From Thinopyrum elongatum (taxonomy: Eukaryota; Streptophyta; Magnoliopsida; Poales; Poaceae), in assembly GCA_011799875.1 (NCBI GenBank), contig CM022297.1:74528488-74592487 (forward strand): 64,000 nucleotides of DNA, given 5' to 3'. Below the pieces are notes generated by a model that saw only the letters and a list, made by a program, of their open reading frames with translations, was not told the DNA's origin and ran no database searches. Every line of letters begins with the position of its first letter. The first letter of the stretch is position 1. The translations under genes and the position numbers were made by a program. Shown here in pieces: positions 35,050 through 45,272 of this stretch.

Positions 35050-35810
35050 AAATTGGGTCACAAAATTTTGTTAACAAAACTTTACAAGATTGATAGCAGC
35101 TACTCATAAGGATGCATAGAGGCCATATCCAGCATTCAAACTACTTAGAACTCTAAGAATTCAACATGCAAGCTCATCTACAGCAGCACCAAGAGTAGCT
35201 ATTTATTCAAAATATAAACTATTAAAGCAAAAACTAATTGGACCAATGGAGGAGTCACATACCAAGAAGCAATCCCCCAAAACAGTTTCAAAAACGGAGC
35301 TTCGAGCAAAGAGATCGAAATCCGCGGGTTTGAGAGCAAGAACAAGAGAGAGAGAGAGAGCAATGGTGATATTTTTCTGGAGGTAGGTGGTGACATGGGC
35401 TAAAAAGATAAGTGAGGGGGCCCACGTGGGGACCACAACCCACCAGGGCGCGCCTGGGGGTGCTGGCGCGTCCAGGTGGGTTGTGCCCACCAGGTGCGCC
35501 CCCCTCTGAAGTTATTTGCACCAAAAATTCCTAAATATTCAGAAAAAAAAATCCTATTAAATTTTTAGAGCATTCTAAGAACTTTTATTTTTGGGTCATT
35601 TTTTTATTGCATGGAAAATTCAGAAAACATACTAAGCATGGCATTTTATTTTAGTTAACTAAGAAAAACAGGAAGTTAAAGTAAAGGACAGAAGGTAGTG
35701 CTCACTAAATTCATCAACTTCATACCTCTAAAAAATGATTCATTAATAAGGTTGATCAAGCCTTATTAACAACCACCTTCGATTAGCATGAAACCGATGA
35801 ACTTTTGTAA
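35050..35810 (-). promoter_or_regulatory. Internal promoter-like region of Element 2
   Basis: Same order as in Element 1: A/T-rich block (35525-35650), GGTGGGCACAACCCACC near 35490, GC-rich block, then a CT-rich leader with a (CT)n run near 35350 leading towards ORF2. Promoter role inferred. Confidence 0.4.
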
Positions 35811-35814
35811 AATA

Positions 35815-38609
35815 CTAAGTTATCTCAACGGGGATATGAACGTCCCCAACAATAAGCATTTCATATTTCTTTTTGGTAGTAAGTAGAGGTAGTTGAAAAC
35901 TTCCAATAGTGATTGTCGGAGATTTTTCAATAACATTAATACCATTCACTTGGAATTGTTTTTTCGGAAAGTGCAACGTATGCTCATTACCATTGATATG
36001 AAAAGTGACTTTGCTTTTATTGCAGTCTATAACAGCCCCTGCAGTATTCAAGAAGGGTCTACCAAGGATAATCGACATGTTGTCGTCCTCGGGCATCTCA
36101 AGTATAACAAAGTCAGTTAAGATAGTAACATTAGCAACAACAACGGGCACATCCTCACAAATACCGATAGGTATGGCAGTTGATTTGTCAGCCATTTGCA
36201 AAGATATTTCAGTAGGTGTGAGTTTATTCAAGTCAAGTCTTTTATATAGAGAGAAAGGCATAACACTAACACCAGCTCCTAAATCACACAAAGCGGTTTT
36301 CACATAATTTCTTTTGATGGAGCAAGGTATAGTTGGTATTCCCGGATCCCCAAGTTTTTTAGGTACTCCATCCTTAAAAGTATAATTAGCAAGCATGGTG
36401 GAGATTTCAGCTTCCGGTATTTTTCTCTTGTTGGTGATGATGTCTTTCATGTATTTTGCATAAGGAGGCATTTTTAAGATATCAGTCAAGCGTGTAGACA
36501 AAAAGACTGGCCTAAGCATTTCAGCAAAGCGTTCAAATTCTTCATCATCTTTCTTCTTAGTTGCTTTAGGTCGAAAGGGCATAGTTTTTTAACCCAAGGT
36601 CCTCTTTCCTTACCATGTTTTCTAGCAACAAAGTCTCTTTTATCATATCTTTTATTCTTGACTTGTGGGTTATCAAGATCAACAGCTGGTTCTATTTCAA
36701 CATCATTGTCTGGTTCTTTATCATTTGTTGGAGTGTCTTCATGAACCTCATCATTATCTTTTTCATTATCAGAAGGTGAGTGTTCATTACCAGATTGAGT
36801 TTTAGCATCAGAAATAGAGACTTCATTATCATTAACAGGAGGTTTTTCTACTTCAGGTTCACTAGAGGCAAGCAAAGTCCTACCATCCTTCTTCTTCTTT
36901 TTCTTTTTAGAAGGACTAGGTGCATCAGTGCTGACTCTTTGAGAGTCTTGTTCAATTCTTTTAGGGTGTCCCTCAGGATAAAGTGGTTCCTGAGTCATTC
37001 TACCTCCTCTAGTCATCACTCTAACAGCATGATCAATGATATTATTATTCATTTCATCTAACAACTCTCTTTGAGATTTAGCGACTTGTTCTAATTGAGT
37101 TTGAACCATAGAGGCATGTTTTCCTACACCTCTAACATCATTGGTAATTCTAAATAGCAAGTCACTCAAGCGAGTTATCATATCAGAATTGTATTTCAAT
37201 TGTTTCATAACATTTGCATTGAAGTGATCTTGCTTTCTAATGTAATTATCAAACTCATATAAGCATTGACTAGGATGTTTGTTATAAGGAATATCACCTT
37301 CATCAAACTTTAGTAAAGAATTTACCTCTACCACCTTAGGTGGTGGTGGTGTTTCAAGCCCATGTATTTCTTCAATAGGAGGTAAACTTTTCACATCCTC
37401 TGCTTTAATACCTTTTTCCTTCATAGATTTCTTTGCCTCTTGCATATCTTCAGGACTGAGATATAAGATGCCCCTCTTCTTCGGAGTAGGTTTAAGTGGT
37501 GGTTCAGGAAGGATCCAATCATCATAATTTTTCAATATATTATTCAATAATTCTTCAGCTTGTTCAATAGTTCGTTCCCTGAAAACACAACCAGCACAAC
37601 TATCTAGGAAATCCCTAGAAGCATCGGTTAGTCCATTATAGAAGATATCAAGTATTTCATTTTTCTTAAGAGGATGATTAGGCAAAGCATTAAGCAATTG
37701 GAGAAGCCTCCCCCAAGCTTGTGGGAGACTCTCTTCTTCAATTTGCACAAAGTTAAATATTTCCTGTAAGGCAGCTTGTTTCTTATGAGCAGGAAAATAT
37801 TTTTCAGAGAAGTAATAAATCATATCCTGGGGACTACGCACACAACCAGGAGCAAGAGTATTATACCAAGTCTTAGCATCACCCTTTAATGAGAACAGAA
37901 ATAATTTGAGAATATAATAATAGCGAGTTTTCTCATCATGAGCAAAAAGGGTGGCTATGTCATTCAACTTAGTATGGTGTGCCACAACAGTTTCAGTTTC
38001 ATAACCATGGAAAGGATCAGATTCAACCAAAGTAATTAACTCTGGGTCGATAGAGAATTCATAATCCTTATCATCAACAAAGATAGGTGAAGTAGGAAAC
38101 TTAGGATCACATTTCATTCTAGCATTCAAAGTCTTTTCTTTATACTTGCAAAATAATTTTTCCAGATCATCTCTATCATTGCAAGCAAGAAAGTCTCTAG
38201 TTGTCTCCTCATCCATAACATAGCCTTCTGGTATCTTAGGCAATTCATATCTAGGAGAACTAGATTTAATTGGTGTTTCAAGATTTTCAGTTTCAAGCTC
38301 TTCATCAGTTTCAACAATTCCATTAGTTTCAGCATTCTCAAAAGCTTTAGTTCTAGCAAGTTGTTCATCAAGAAATTCACCTAGTGGCACATTATCATTA
38401 AGCAGGGTACTAGCATCATCATGAGTATCATTCATAGCAGAAGTAGCATCATTGATAACTTGCAACATATCAGAATTAATAGCATGTTGTGCTGTTGCAA
38501 GTCTACTTATAACAGAAGGTGAATCAAGTGCAAAGCTAGATGGCAGTTCCTTACCTCCCCTCGTCTTAGAGGAAAAAATCTTAGTCTTAGCGTCCTTTAG
38601 ATTCTTCAT
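35815..38609 (-). pseudogene. gag-protease of Element 2 (Athila lineage), one frameshift
   Basis: MKNLKDAKTKIF at 38609 is open for 707 codons through gag. One base is missing near 36584-36592 relative to Element 1, after which the frame resumes (36582-35815) through the protease. Retropepsin motif CDLGAGVSVMPFSLY with ILGRPFLNTAGAVID. The gag core (WYNTLAPGCV, YFSEKYFPAHKKQAA) and charged linker match Element 1. No zinc knuckle, RT or integrase. Apart from the single frameshift it is well preserved, so it may have been functional at insertion. Confidence 0.88.
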
Positions 38610-38659
38610 AATGATAATTTGATAATAATCCCAAGTGACTCAACAAATATAGCTATGCT

Positions 38660-38676
38660 CCCCGGCAACAGCGCCA
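38660..38676 (-). promoter_or_regulatory. Primer binding site of Element 2 (tRNA-Asp type)
   Basis: Minus strand TGGCGCTGTTGCCGGGG, 11 bp inside the 5' LTR. Confidence 0.8.
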
Positions 38677-38687
38677 GAAAAAGGTCT

Positions 38688-40099
38688 TGATAACCCACAA
38701 GTATAGGGGATCGCAACAGTTTTCGAGGGTAGAGTATTCAAACCAAATTTATTGATTCGACACAAGGGGAGCCAAAGAATATTTGCAAGTATTAGCAGTT
38801 GGGTTGTCAATTCAACCACACCTGAAGATTAATTATCGGTAGCAAAGTGATTAGTAGCAAAGTAATATGATAGTTTTGATAGTAGTAGCAATAGCAATAG
38901 TAACAGTAACAGTGATAGCAATGATTTTGTAGCAAGTGTAACAGTAATGATAAAAGTAGTAACTTAGCAAGAACAATATGGGAGAAATTCGTAGGCAATG
39001 GATTGGTGAATTCGTTGGATGATATTCATCATATAACAGGCATAACCTAGGGCGATACGGCACTAGCTCCAGTTCATAAATATAATGTAGGCATGTATTT
39101 CGTAAATAGTCATACGTGCTTATGGAAAGGACTTGCATGACATCTTATGTCCTACCCTCCCATGGGAGCGGGGTCCATATGGAAACTAAGGGATATTAAG
39201 GCCTCCTTTTAATAGAGACCCGGAACAAAGCATTAACACATAGTGAATACATGAACTCCTCAAATTACAGTCATCACCGGGAAGTGTCTCGACTTCTGTC
39301 ACTCCGGGGTTGCCGGATCATAACACGTAGTAGGTGACTATAACTTGCAAGATCGGATCTAGAACATAGATATAATGGTGATAACATAAAGGGTTCAAAT
39401 CTGAAATCATGGCACCCGGGCCCAAAGTGACAAGCATTAAGCATGGCAAAGTCATAGCAACATCAATCTCAGAACATAATGGATACTAGGGATCAAGCCC
39501 TAACAAAACTAACTTGATTACATGATGAATCTCATCCAACTCCTCACCGACCAGCGAGCCTACGAAGGAATTACTCACTCCCGGTGGGGAGCATGATGGA
39601 ATTGGCGATGGAGAAGGGTTGGTGATGACGAAGATCGAAGATCCCCCTCTCCGGAGCCCCAAACGGACTCCCGATCTGGCCTCCCGATGAAGAATAGGAG
39701 GTGGCGGCAGCTCCATCTCGCGAAACGCGATAATTCTTTCTTCCTGATTTTTTCTCCAAAAATGTGATTTTATAGTGTAAGGGTTGAGGTCTGCGGGGCC
39801 ACTAGGTGGGGACAACCCACCTGGCCGCGCCAGGAGGGAGGGCACCCTGGTGGGTTGTGCCCACCCAGGTGCCCCCCCTCCGGTGGTTCTTTGCTCCAGA
39901 AATTCTCTTTTATTGTATAAAAAATCATCGCAAAGTTTCGTTCCAATCCGAGAACTTTTATTTATGCACAAAAAACAACACCATGGTAGTTCTGCTGAAA
40001 ACAGCATTAGTCCGGGTTAGTTTCATTCAAACCATGCAAATTAGAGTCCAAAACAAGAGGAAAAGTGTTAGGAAAAGTAGATACGACGGAGACATATCA
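38688..40099 (-). repeat. LTR D, 5' LTR of Element 2
   Basis: 1,412 bp, TG...CA ends, bordered on the right by the GTAGG duplication. Confidence 0.92.
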
Positions 40100-40104
40100 G
40101 TAGG

Positions 40105-40860
40105 TGTTAGGAAAAGTGTTAGGAAAACCGTTACACACATTTGACCCAACTCGGTCAGATTGACTAGAGGAACTCGGTGAGACCGATTTAGTTCAAAATG
40201 TGAAGGTTAGGAATCTTGGTGGGACCGATGTGCTAGGGCTAGGGCAAAACCTCATCTCGGTGTGACCGATTGCTTGAATTCGGTGAGACCGATTTCAGCA
40301 ACGAGCAAATAGAGAGTTGGTCAAGCAAACTCGGTGGGACCGATTGCTTATTTCGGTGAGACCGAAATGTTACAAAGGGAAACAAAGAGTTTGCAGGACC
40401 ATCTCGGTGAGACCGAGATCTATATCGGTGTGACCGAATTGTCTAGGGTGTATGGCAGTGGCTATGTCAACTGAACTTGGTGGCGCCGGATAGATCAAAT
40501 CGGTGGGGCTGAGTTTGACTTTAGGTTTTGGACATATGTGGAAATGAGAAAGTGGCTGAGGGTTTTGGAGCAATATCACTAAGCATTTTGAGCAAGCAAG
40601 ACATTAAGCAACATCTCATCCCCTTTTAATAGTATTGGCTTCCTATGGACTCAATATGATCTTGGACCACTAAAATGAAAAAGAAGAGTCTTGAGCTTTT
40701 GCCAATCTTTGTCCTTAGCATTTTGAGGGGTCCACATCTCTAGTCCATGCCATGCCAATCATTGAACTTTCTGAAATATTCAACTTGAATGGATATTAGT
40801 TCAATGAGCTATATGTTGTTATGAATTACCAAAACCACCCGGGGATTAGTTGCACTTTCA
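40105..40860 (-). repeat. Outer part of the 3' LTR of Element 3, with TCGGT...ACCGA motifs
   Basis: The minus-strand LTR start TGAAAGTGCAACTAATCC lies at 40860, right after the purine tract. Between 40150 and 40510 there are about eleven copies of the imperfect palindrome TCGGTnnnACCGA. The inner boundary near 40105-40130 (repeated GTGTTAGGAAAA) does not match the other LTR and looks like filler. Confidence 0.7.
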
Positions 40861-40862
40861 AC

Positions 40863-40874
40863 CTCCCCCTTTTT
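40863..40874 (-). promoter_or_regulatory. Polypurine tract of Element 3
   Basis: Minus strand AAAAAGGGGGAG immediately upstream of the LTR start. Confidence 0.7.
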
Positions 40875-41298
40875 GGTAATTGATGACAATATATAAATCA
40901 AAGCTTCGACAAATGATAATATGAATGAAATACATCGTCGCTTTGAGAAGTATGTGACAAGCAAGAGCTCCCCCTAAATTTGTACATTATTTAGAATTTG
41001 CTTTTGAATGCAAATGCACAATCGATTAGGATCATGGGTCACTCTTCCATGTCACATACATCTTGGTGGAGCGCTCAAAATGATAAGATTTAAATAACAT
41101 GCACTCATCACCAAGGGTAAACATGATTGATCATATACAAATATCATAGATATCATCATGCAAGCACACATTAAGGCATAGTACGATCAAACACATGATC
41201 ACAAGAGTGTCTCATGAGCATAACACAAGTAGCATAGGAATCAAACAAGCAAATGACCAAAGTAGCAAGAGAGGCAAATAAAACCAACAAAAGGCAAA

Positions 41299-41338
41299 AC
41301 ACACACACACACACACACTCTCTCTCTCTCTCTCTCTC
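41299..41338. repeat. (AC)n(TC)n microsatellite
   Basis: About ten AC units run straight into about ten TC units. Inside the 3' untranslated part of Element 3. Confidence 0.95.
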
Positions 41339-41419
41339 AGCCTAATGATCTATACACTTTCTCCCCCTTTGGCAACAAGTTACCAAAAAGCTTGAAAATG
41401 CATAGTGCTATGCGGCTCT

Positions 41420-43531
41420 CTAGGCATGATCTCCGGGAGCTTCTGAAGGGGTCTTCTGGCTGGTTGCTCCGGTGTGCATAGATGGTGTGGAGATGAGAGT
41501 ATCTGCAAAAGCTTCGGCTGAGGTCTGTGGAGCTGGAGGAGTTGAAACTATAGGTGCAATCATGGCAGTTGCTGTAGGTGCTGAAATAGAAGTCCTGGTG
41601 TCTCTGACAACTGGCACTGCTGAAGAACTTTCTGCCCTTGGCACTTTCTGAAAAGTATCTGTGGTAGGTCTGTCATTCCTGTCCTCAACTTCTTCCTGGA
41701 GCTTCTCCACGGTGGTCTGGATCTCTGTGACCTTCACATCTAGATCATGAAATTTTGTCTCAATGATCCTCTCAAGACTCTCTTGATTTTGAGTCAGGGT
41801 GGCCAAGCCCTTCTCAATTCTCACTGTAGCCTCAAGCAGATAACTGAGTTGATCCTACTTGGTCTTGAGCATCACAGTAGAAGCATCTGGTGCACTGGCT
41901 GCCTTTGCTACTTTTGCAGCCTTTGCTCTCTCTCTCTTCTCCTGAGCTTCAACTGAAGTAGTATGTGATGCATCCATGACAACCTCGTTGTCCTCAAATT
42001 CTGGCCTCAGGGAAAGATGCTCTTTATCAAGAAGATATGTCCCGGTGCCCATCTTGGAGTTGATCAACATCTGTATGTGAGGGGCATATCCACATGATCC
42101 CTTCTGATTAGCAGCTATTCTCTTCACAGTCTCAACAATCAAAGTCATCACTTTGAACTTCTGAGGTACATCAAACATGTGGAGCAAGTTGATTGAGTGA
42201 CCACGGATCATCCCATGATCTCCTGACTTGGGCAAAAGAGTGTGCCTCAATATAGTGTTGATTGTTGTCAGGCCAGCAAGCAGGAAGTAGATAGATCCAA
42301 GCTTGTGAGTCTCTAGGGCATCATCAGGAATTTCCTTGTACATATTTGCCATGGAGTTGTGATCCTTCCTAGGCTTAGCATACACATCTGTGTCATTCTC
42401 CTCTTCCTTTGGGGCATTGATCAACTTGGCCCATTCTGAGATTGTAGATTGATACCTTGTACCTTCAGTCATCTAGACAATCCTTCCATCTGGGTAGAAG
42501 TGAGCAGTGGAAGAAAATTGCATGATCATCTCATCATTCCACTTGGTCAACTTCTGACCATCAAACTTGTCAACTTCATTCATCCTGAAGCTCTCATGCA
42601 CACCTGGGAAGTAGTCCTCATTGTCATCAATGTAATCCTAGTCAACCCATCTCATATCACACACAATTGGCTTCTTGTCTAACAAGACTGTCTCATAGAA
42701 ATCCTGCTGTTCCTTGGTGTGGAAACGATAGTCTACAACAGTTCTCCTCCTGGTGGCATAGGGATCAGTCTGTCTCCAAAGTCTCAGACCTGCATCCTTT
42801 CTTAGCTTCATATTTTCTGCCACCGGACGATCATCACTATGATCTGGAATCTTGGGCTTCAGCTTTCTGAGCACTAGTGGCTCATCATCTTCTTCAACTT
42901 CAGGCACTGGGGCCTTATTTTTCTCAGCAGTAGGGATGTTCCTGGTAGATCTCCTTGGTGCAGAAGGTTTTGGAGCTTGAGCTGAAGGCTTGGGGGCAGA
43001 CTTGGGCTTAGATGGAGCAGCCCCAGTCCTTATGGCATCCCCCATAAGCTTTTGAGTCTTTGCAGGAGGTGCAACAGGCTCTTCCTCCTCATCATAATCA
43101 TTTGATGAATGCTTTCCAAACTCAGCCATAGGATCTACAAGTTTGCACCATCTTCCTCTTCTCCTTTCTTTCTTCTCCTTTCCAGCACCACTTGCTGGCT
43201 GTGCTTGCTCTTGAGTAACAGTGGATTGCCTAGCTTTAGACATAGGAGCTCTCTTAGCAGGAGCCTTCTTGGGCATTCCAGGCTTTGTGGCAGTAGCAGC
43301 AGCATACTACTTCTTGAGTACCTTCTTCTTGGAGGTCACTTCCTCCTCAATGACAAAGTCCTCATCCTCAGATTCAGAAGTTTTCTTCTTCCTTTGCCTT
43401 GTTGCTGCCTTAGGCAAGTTGCTGGGAGTGCTTCTGCTTCCTTCATCATAACTGCTGTTGGAGGGACTAGTGCCCTCACTAAGGTTGAGCTGCCCTTCTG
43501 ACTTGTTCTGGCTATCACTGCCCTCTGACAT
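41420..43531 (-). pseudogene. Second ORF (ORF2) of Element 3, one frame with four TAG stops
   Basis: From MSEGSDSQNKSEG at 43531 a single frame runs to the TGA/TAG end at 41420, about 704 codons, interrupted only by TAG at ~43309, ~42640, ~42475 and ~41857. The contexts (IV-stop-MTEG, TK-stop-DQL, D-stop-DYID) are all explained by TGG turning into TAG. Residues 1-220 are charged, proline/alanine rich and contain the basic KAPAKRAPMSKAR. The middle has VDYRFHTKEQQDFYE, then LGSIYFLLAGLTTINTILRH and GHSINLLHMFDVPQKF, which resembles the plant transposon/Athila ORF1-type domain. The C-terminus has a coiled-coil-like stretch (LEERVEDRND-like region). Not a polymerase or integrase. Probably a DNA- or RNA-binding accessory protein, but the function is unknown. 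Confidence 0.6.
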
Positions 43532-43664
43532 AGCTGAAACTGGCCCTGTGAATAGTTGGGTATAGATAGAGTGGATGAGCATCACAAAGTACAGCTATTT
43601 TGCAAAAATACTGAGACAAAAACTTAATTTTAGTTTTCTGCAGAAAGCATTTCGGAGCTACTGA

Positions 43665-44470
43665 TTTGACAAACTCGGTGACACCAAAGCACAAATAGAG
43701 TCTAAATACACAGTTTTGGTCAGACCGAAATGCAGTTCGGTGACTCCGAGATGCTAGGGTTTCACAGAGAAAGTGATTTCGGTCGCACCGATTAGTACAC
43801 TTCGGTCAGACCGAGTTGTACTTGTGCAATGGCCAGGGCCAAATCGGTGAGACCGAGATCCTCAGATCGGTCAGTCCGAGATGAGTTCAGCGGAAACCTA
43901 ACACTAAGTTTTTGCATCAAATCTATTCTAGTGGATTCTTTTGGTGGATAGATTTGTCTCATACGTGGGAAGAACAATGGCAATGATCTTTGTGCAAGAA
44001 TCCGAATAATGGAGCACACAAAGAGGTCAAGTCCGTACCCTAACTTGGCGACGAACTTGCTACAGTGGCAACGGCGGTGAGAATTCCGTTGACGGCGGCG
44101 GAGACCAGCGGCAGGGGGTCACTGCCGACGACGGCGATGATCCGGAGACCAAGGGGGCGGCAGAGCTGGGAGGCGCGGTCGAGTGTTTAGAGGAATTTCC
44201 AAATTTTCAACCCGTGGTATATATACCCAGTCACTATCGGTGTGACCGAGTGGAACAACTCGGTGGCACCGAGATGCAAAACTGCTAGCAGTTGCTGCAA
44301 CTCGGTGTGACCGAATTGTTCAAATCGGTTGCACCGAGGTGAAAACCTAGATCAACTTAATGAATTCAGTGAGACTGAGCAGGAGTGTGTTGGTCTGACC
44401 GAAATGCATTAAGAGGTTTTGGAAGTTATGCCCTTGACGGATCGGTGGCTCCGAGTGCTCCTCACCCGGA
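43665..44470 (-). promoter_or_regulatory. Internal promoter of Element 3 flanked by TCGGTnnnACCGA arrays
   Basis: A TATATATA box at 44225-44218 (minus strand) is followed by a GC-rich leader with CGCCGCCG text and by the ORF2 start about 690 bp downstream. Some fifteen copies of TCGGTnnnACCGA or close variants lie on both sides: about seven between the TATA and ORF2 and about eight upstream. The same arrangement (TATA at 51279-51289) recurs in the inverted copy at 50450-52391. Confidence 0.55.
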
Positions 44471-44479
44471 GGGTCCGAA

Positions 44480-45270
44480 TTCGACTTGTTCAAACTTTGT
44501 GATGTAGCATGAATAGAGTTTGAGACGAGAAAAGGCATAGATAGCTAGAGGGAGTAATTAGGCATTCTTGTCCATCCATTTGGCAAAAGAAAAACCAAAC
44601 AATCAAAACAACAAATGGATGTCCTTGAATGGACAAAATTATGCAACCAACATGCTCACACAATAAGATAGCAAATAAAACATGTGGCAAAGCATGCACA
44701 AACACTCTAGCATCTATCAAGCAATTGGCGATGACTAGGTCATCTATATATGAGTATATTGACTTAGGAGTCAAATGATAACATTTGATCATAGGTTACT
44801 CATCGTTTAAGCACAAGTGGGGTTGCCACTTTTACATAAAGCATTGTTGTGTTTACACCATTAGAGTTGCTTTAGCTCAATTCTTAGAGTAAAGCTCCCC
44901 CTAGATGTGATATCCCCCCTTAGAGGGATGAACTAACCTTGGGTTTTGTCGATGATGACTTCATGTAGGTGTTGAAGATGTGGATGCTCAATGTTGATGT
45001 AGATCATTTGGAGTAATCCATTTGAGTGAGTCGCACTTTCAATACCTACATGGGTTAGTCCCACATGGAGCATACAAGGATATCCATAGACATAGAGTGA
45101 AACACACATATGATGATGTCCATGAAAGCATTAGGTTACCTTGTCCCTTGTCTTACCAACAAGAGGGTTTGTGACTCCTTGAACTAGTGCAAGATATGGA
45201 AGTTGATTGCACTTGTCCTTCCCAAAATGAATATGAGTGAAGTATGTTGGCGGAGTCACCCTCAAGAACA
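44480..45270 (-). other. Untranslated spacer between gag and the internal promoter of Element 3
   Basis: No conserved ORF. It is homologous to 50455-51010 in the inverted copy. Pol genes would be expected here in an autonomous copia element and are absent. Confidence 0.6.
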
Positions 45271-45272
45271 CT

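Larger units (their letters stand above)
30473..40099 (-). mobile_element. Element 2: complete non-autonomous Athila-lineage Ty3/gypsy element
   Basis: 9,627 bp with LTRs at 30473-31883 and 38688-40099, flanked by GTAGG on both sides (30468-30472 and 40100-40104). Same layout as Element 1: PBS 38676-38660 (TGGCGCTGTTGCCGGGG), gag-protease, internal promoter-like region, decayed second ORF, second purine tract (33971-33988), noncoding region, PPT 31884-31897. No pol genes. LTR divergence is about 5% in the first 320 bp, clearly more than in Element 1, so this insertion is older. Confidence 0.92.

Noticed and set aside
44545..44560. GAGGGAGTAATT as a Stowaway MITE end
   Set aside because: The inverted copy of the element has CTTTCTCTAGATAT at the matching place, and no second end or TA duplication is nearby.
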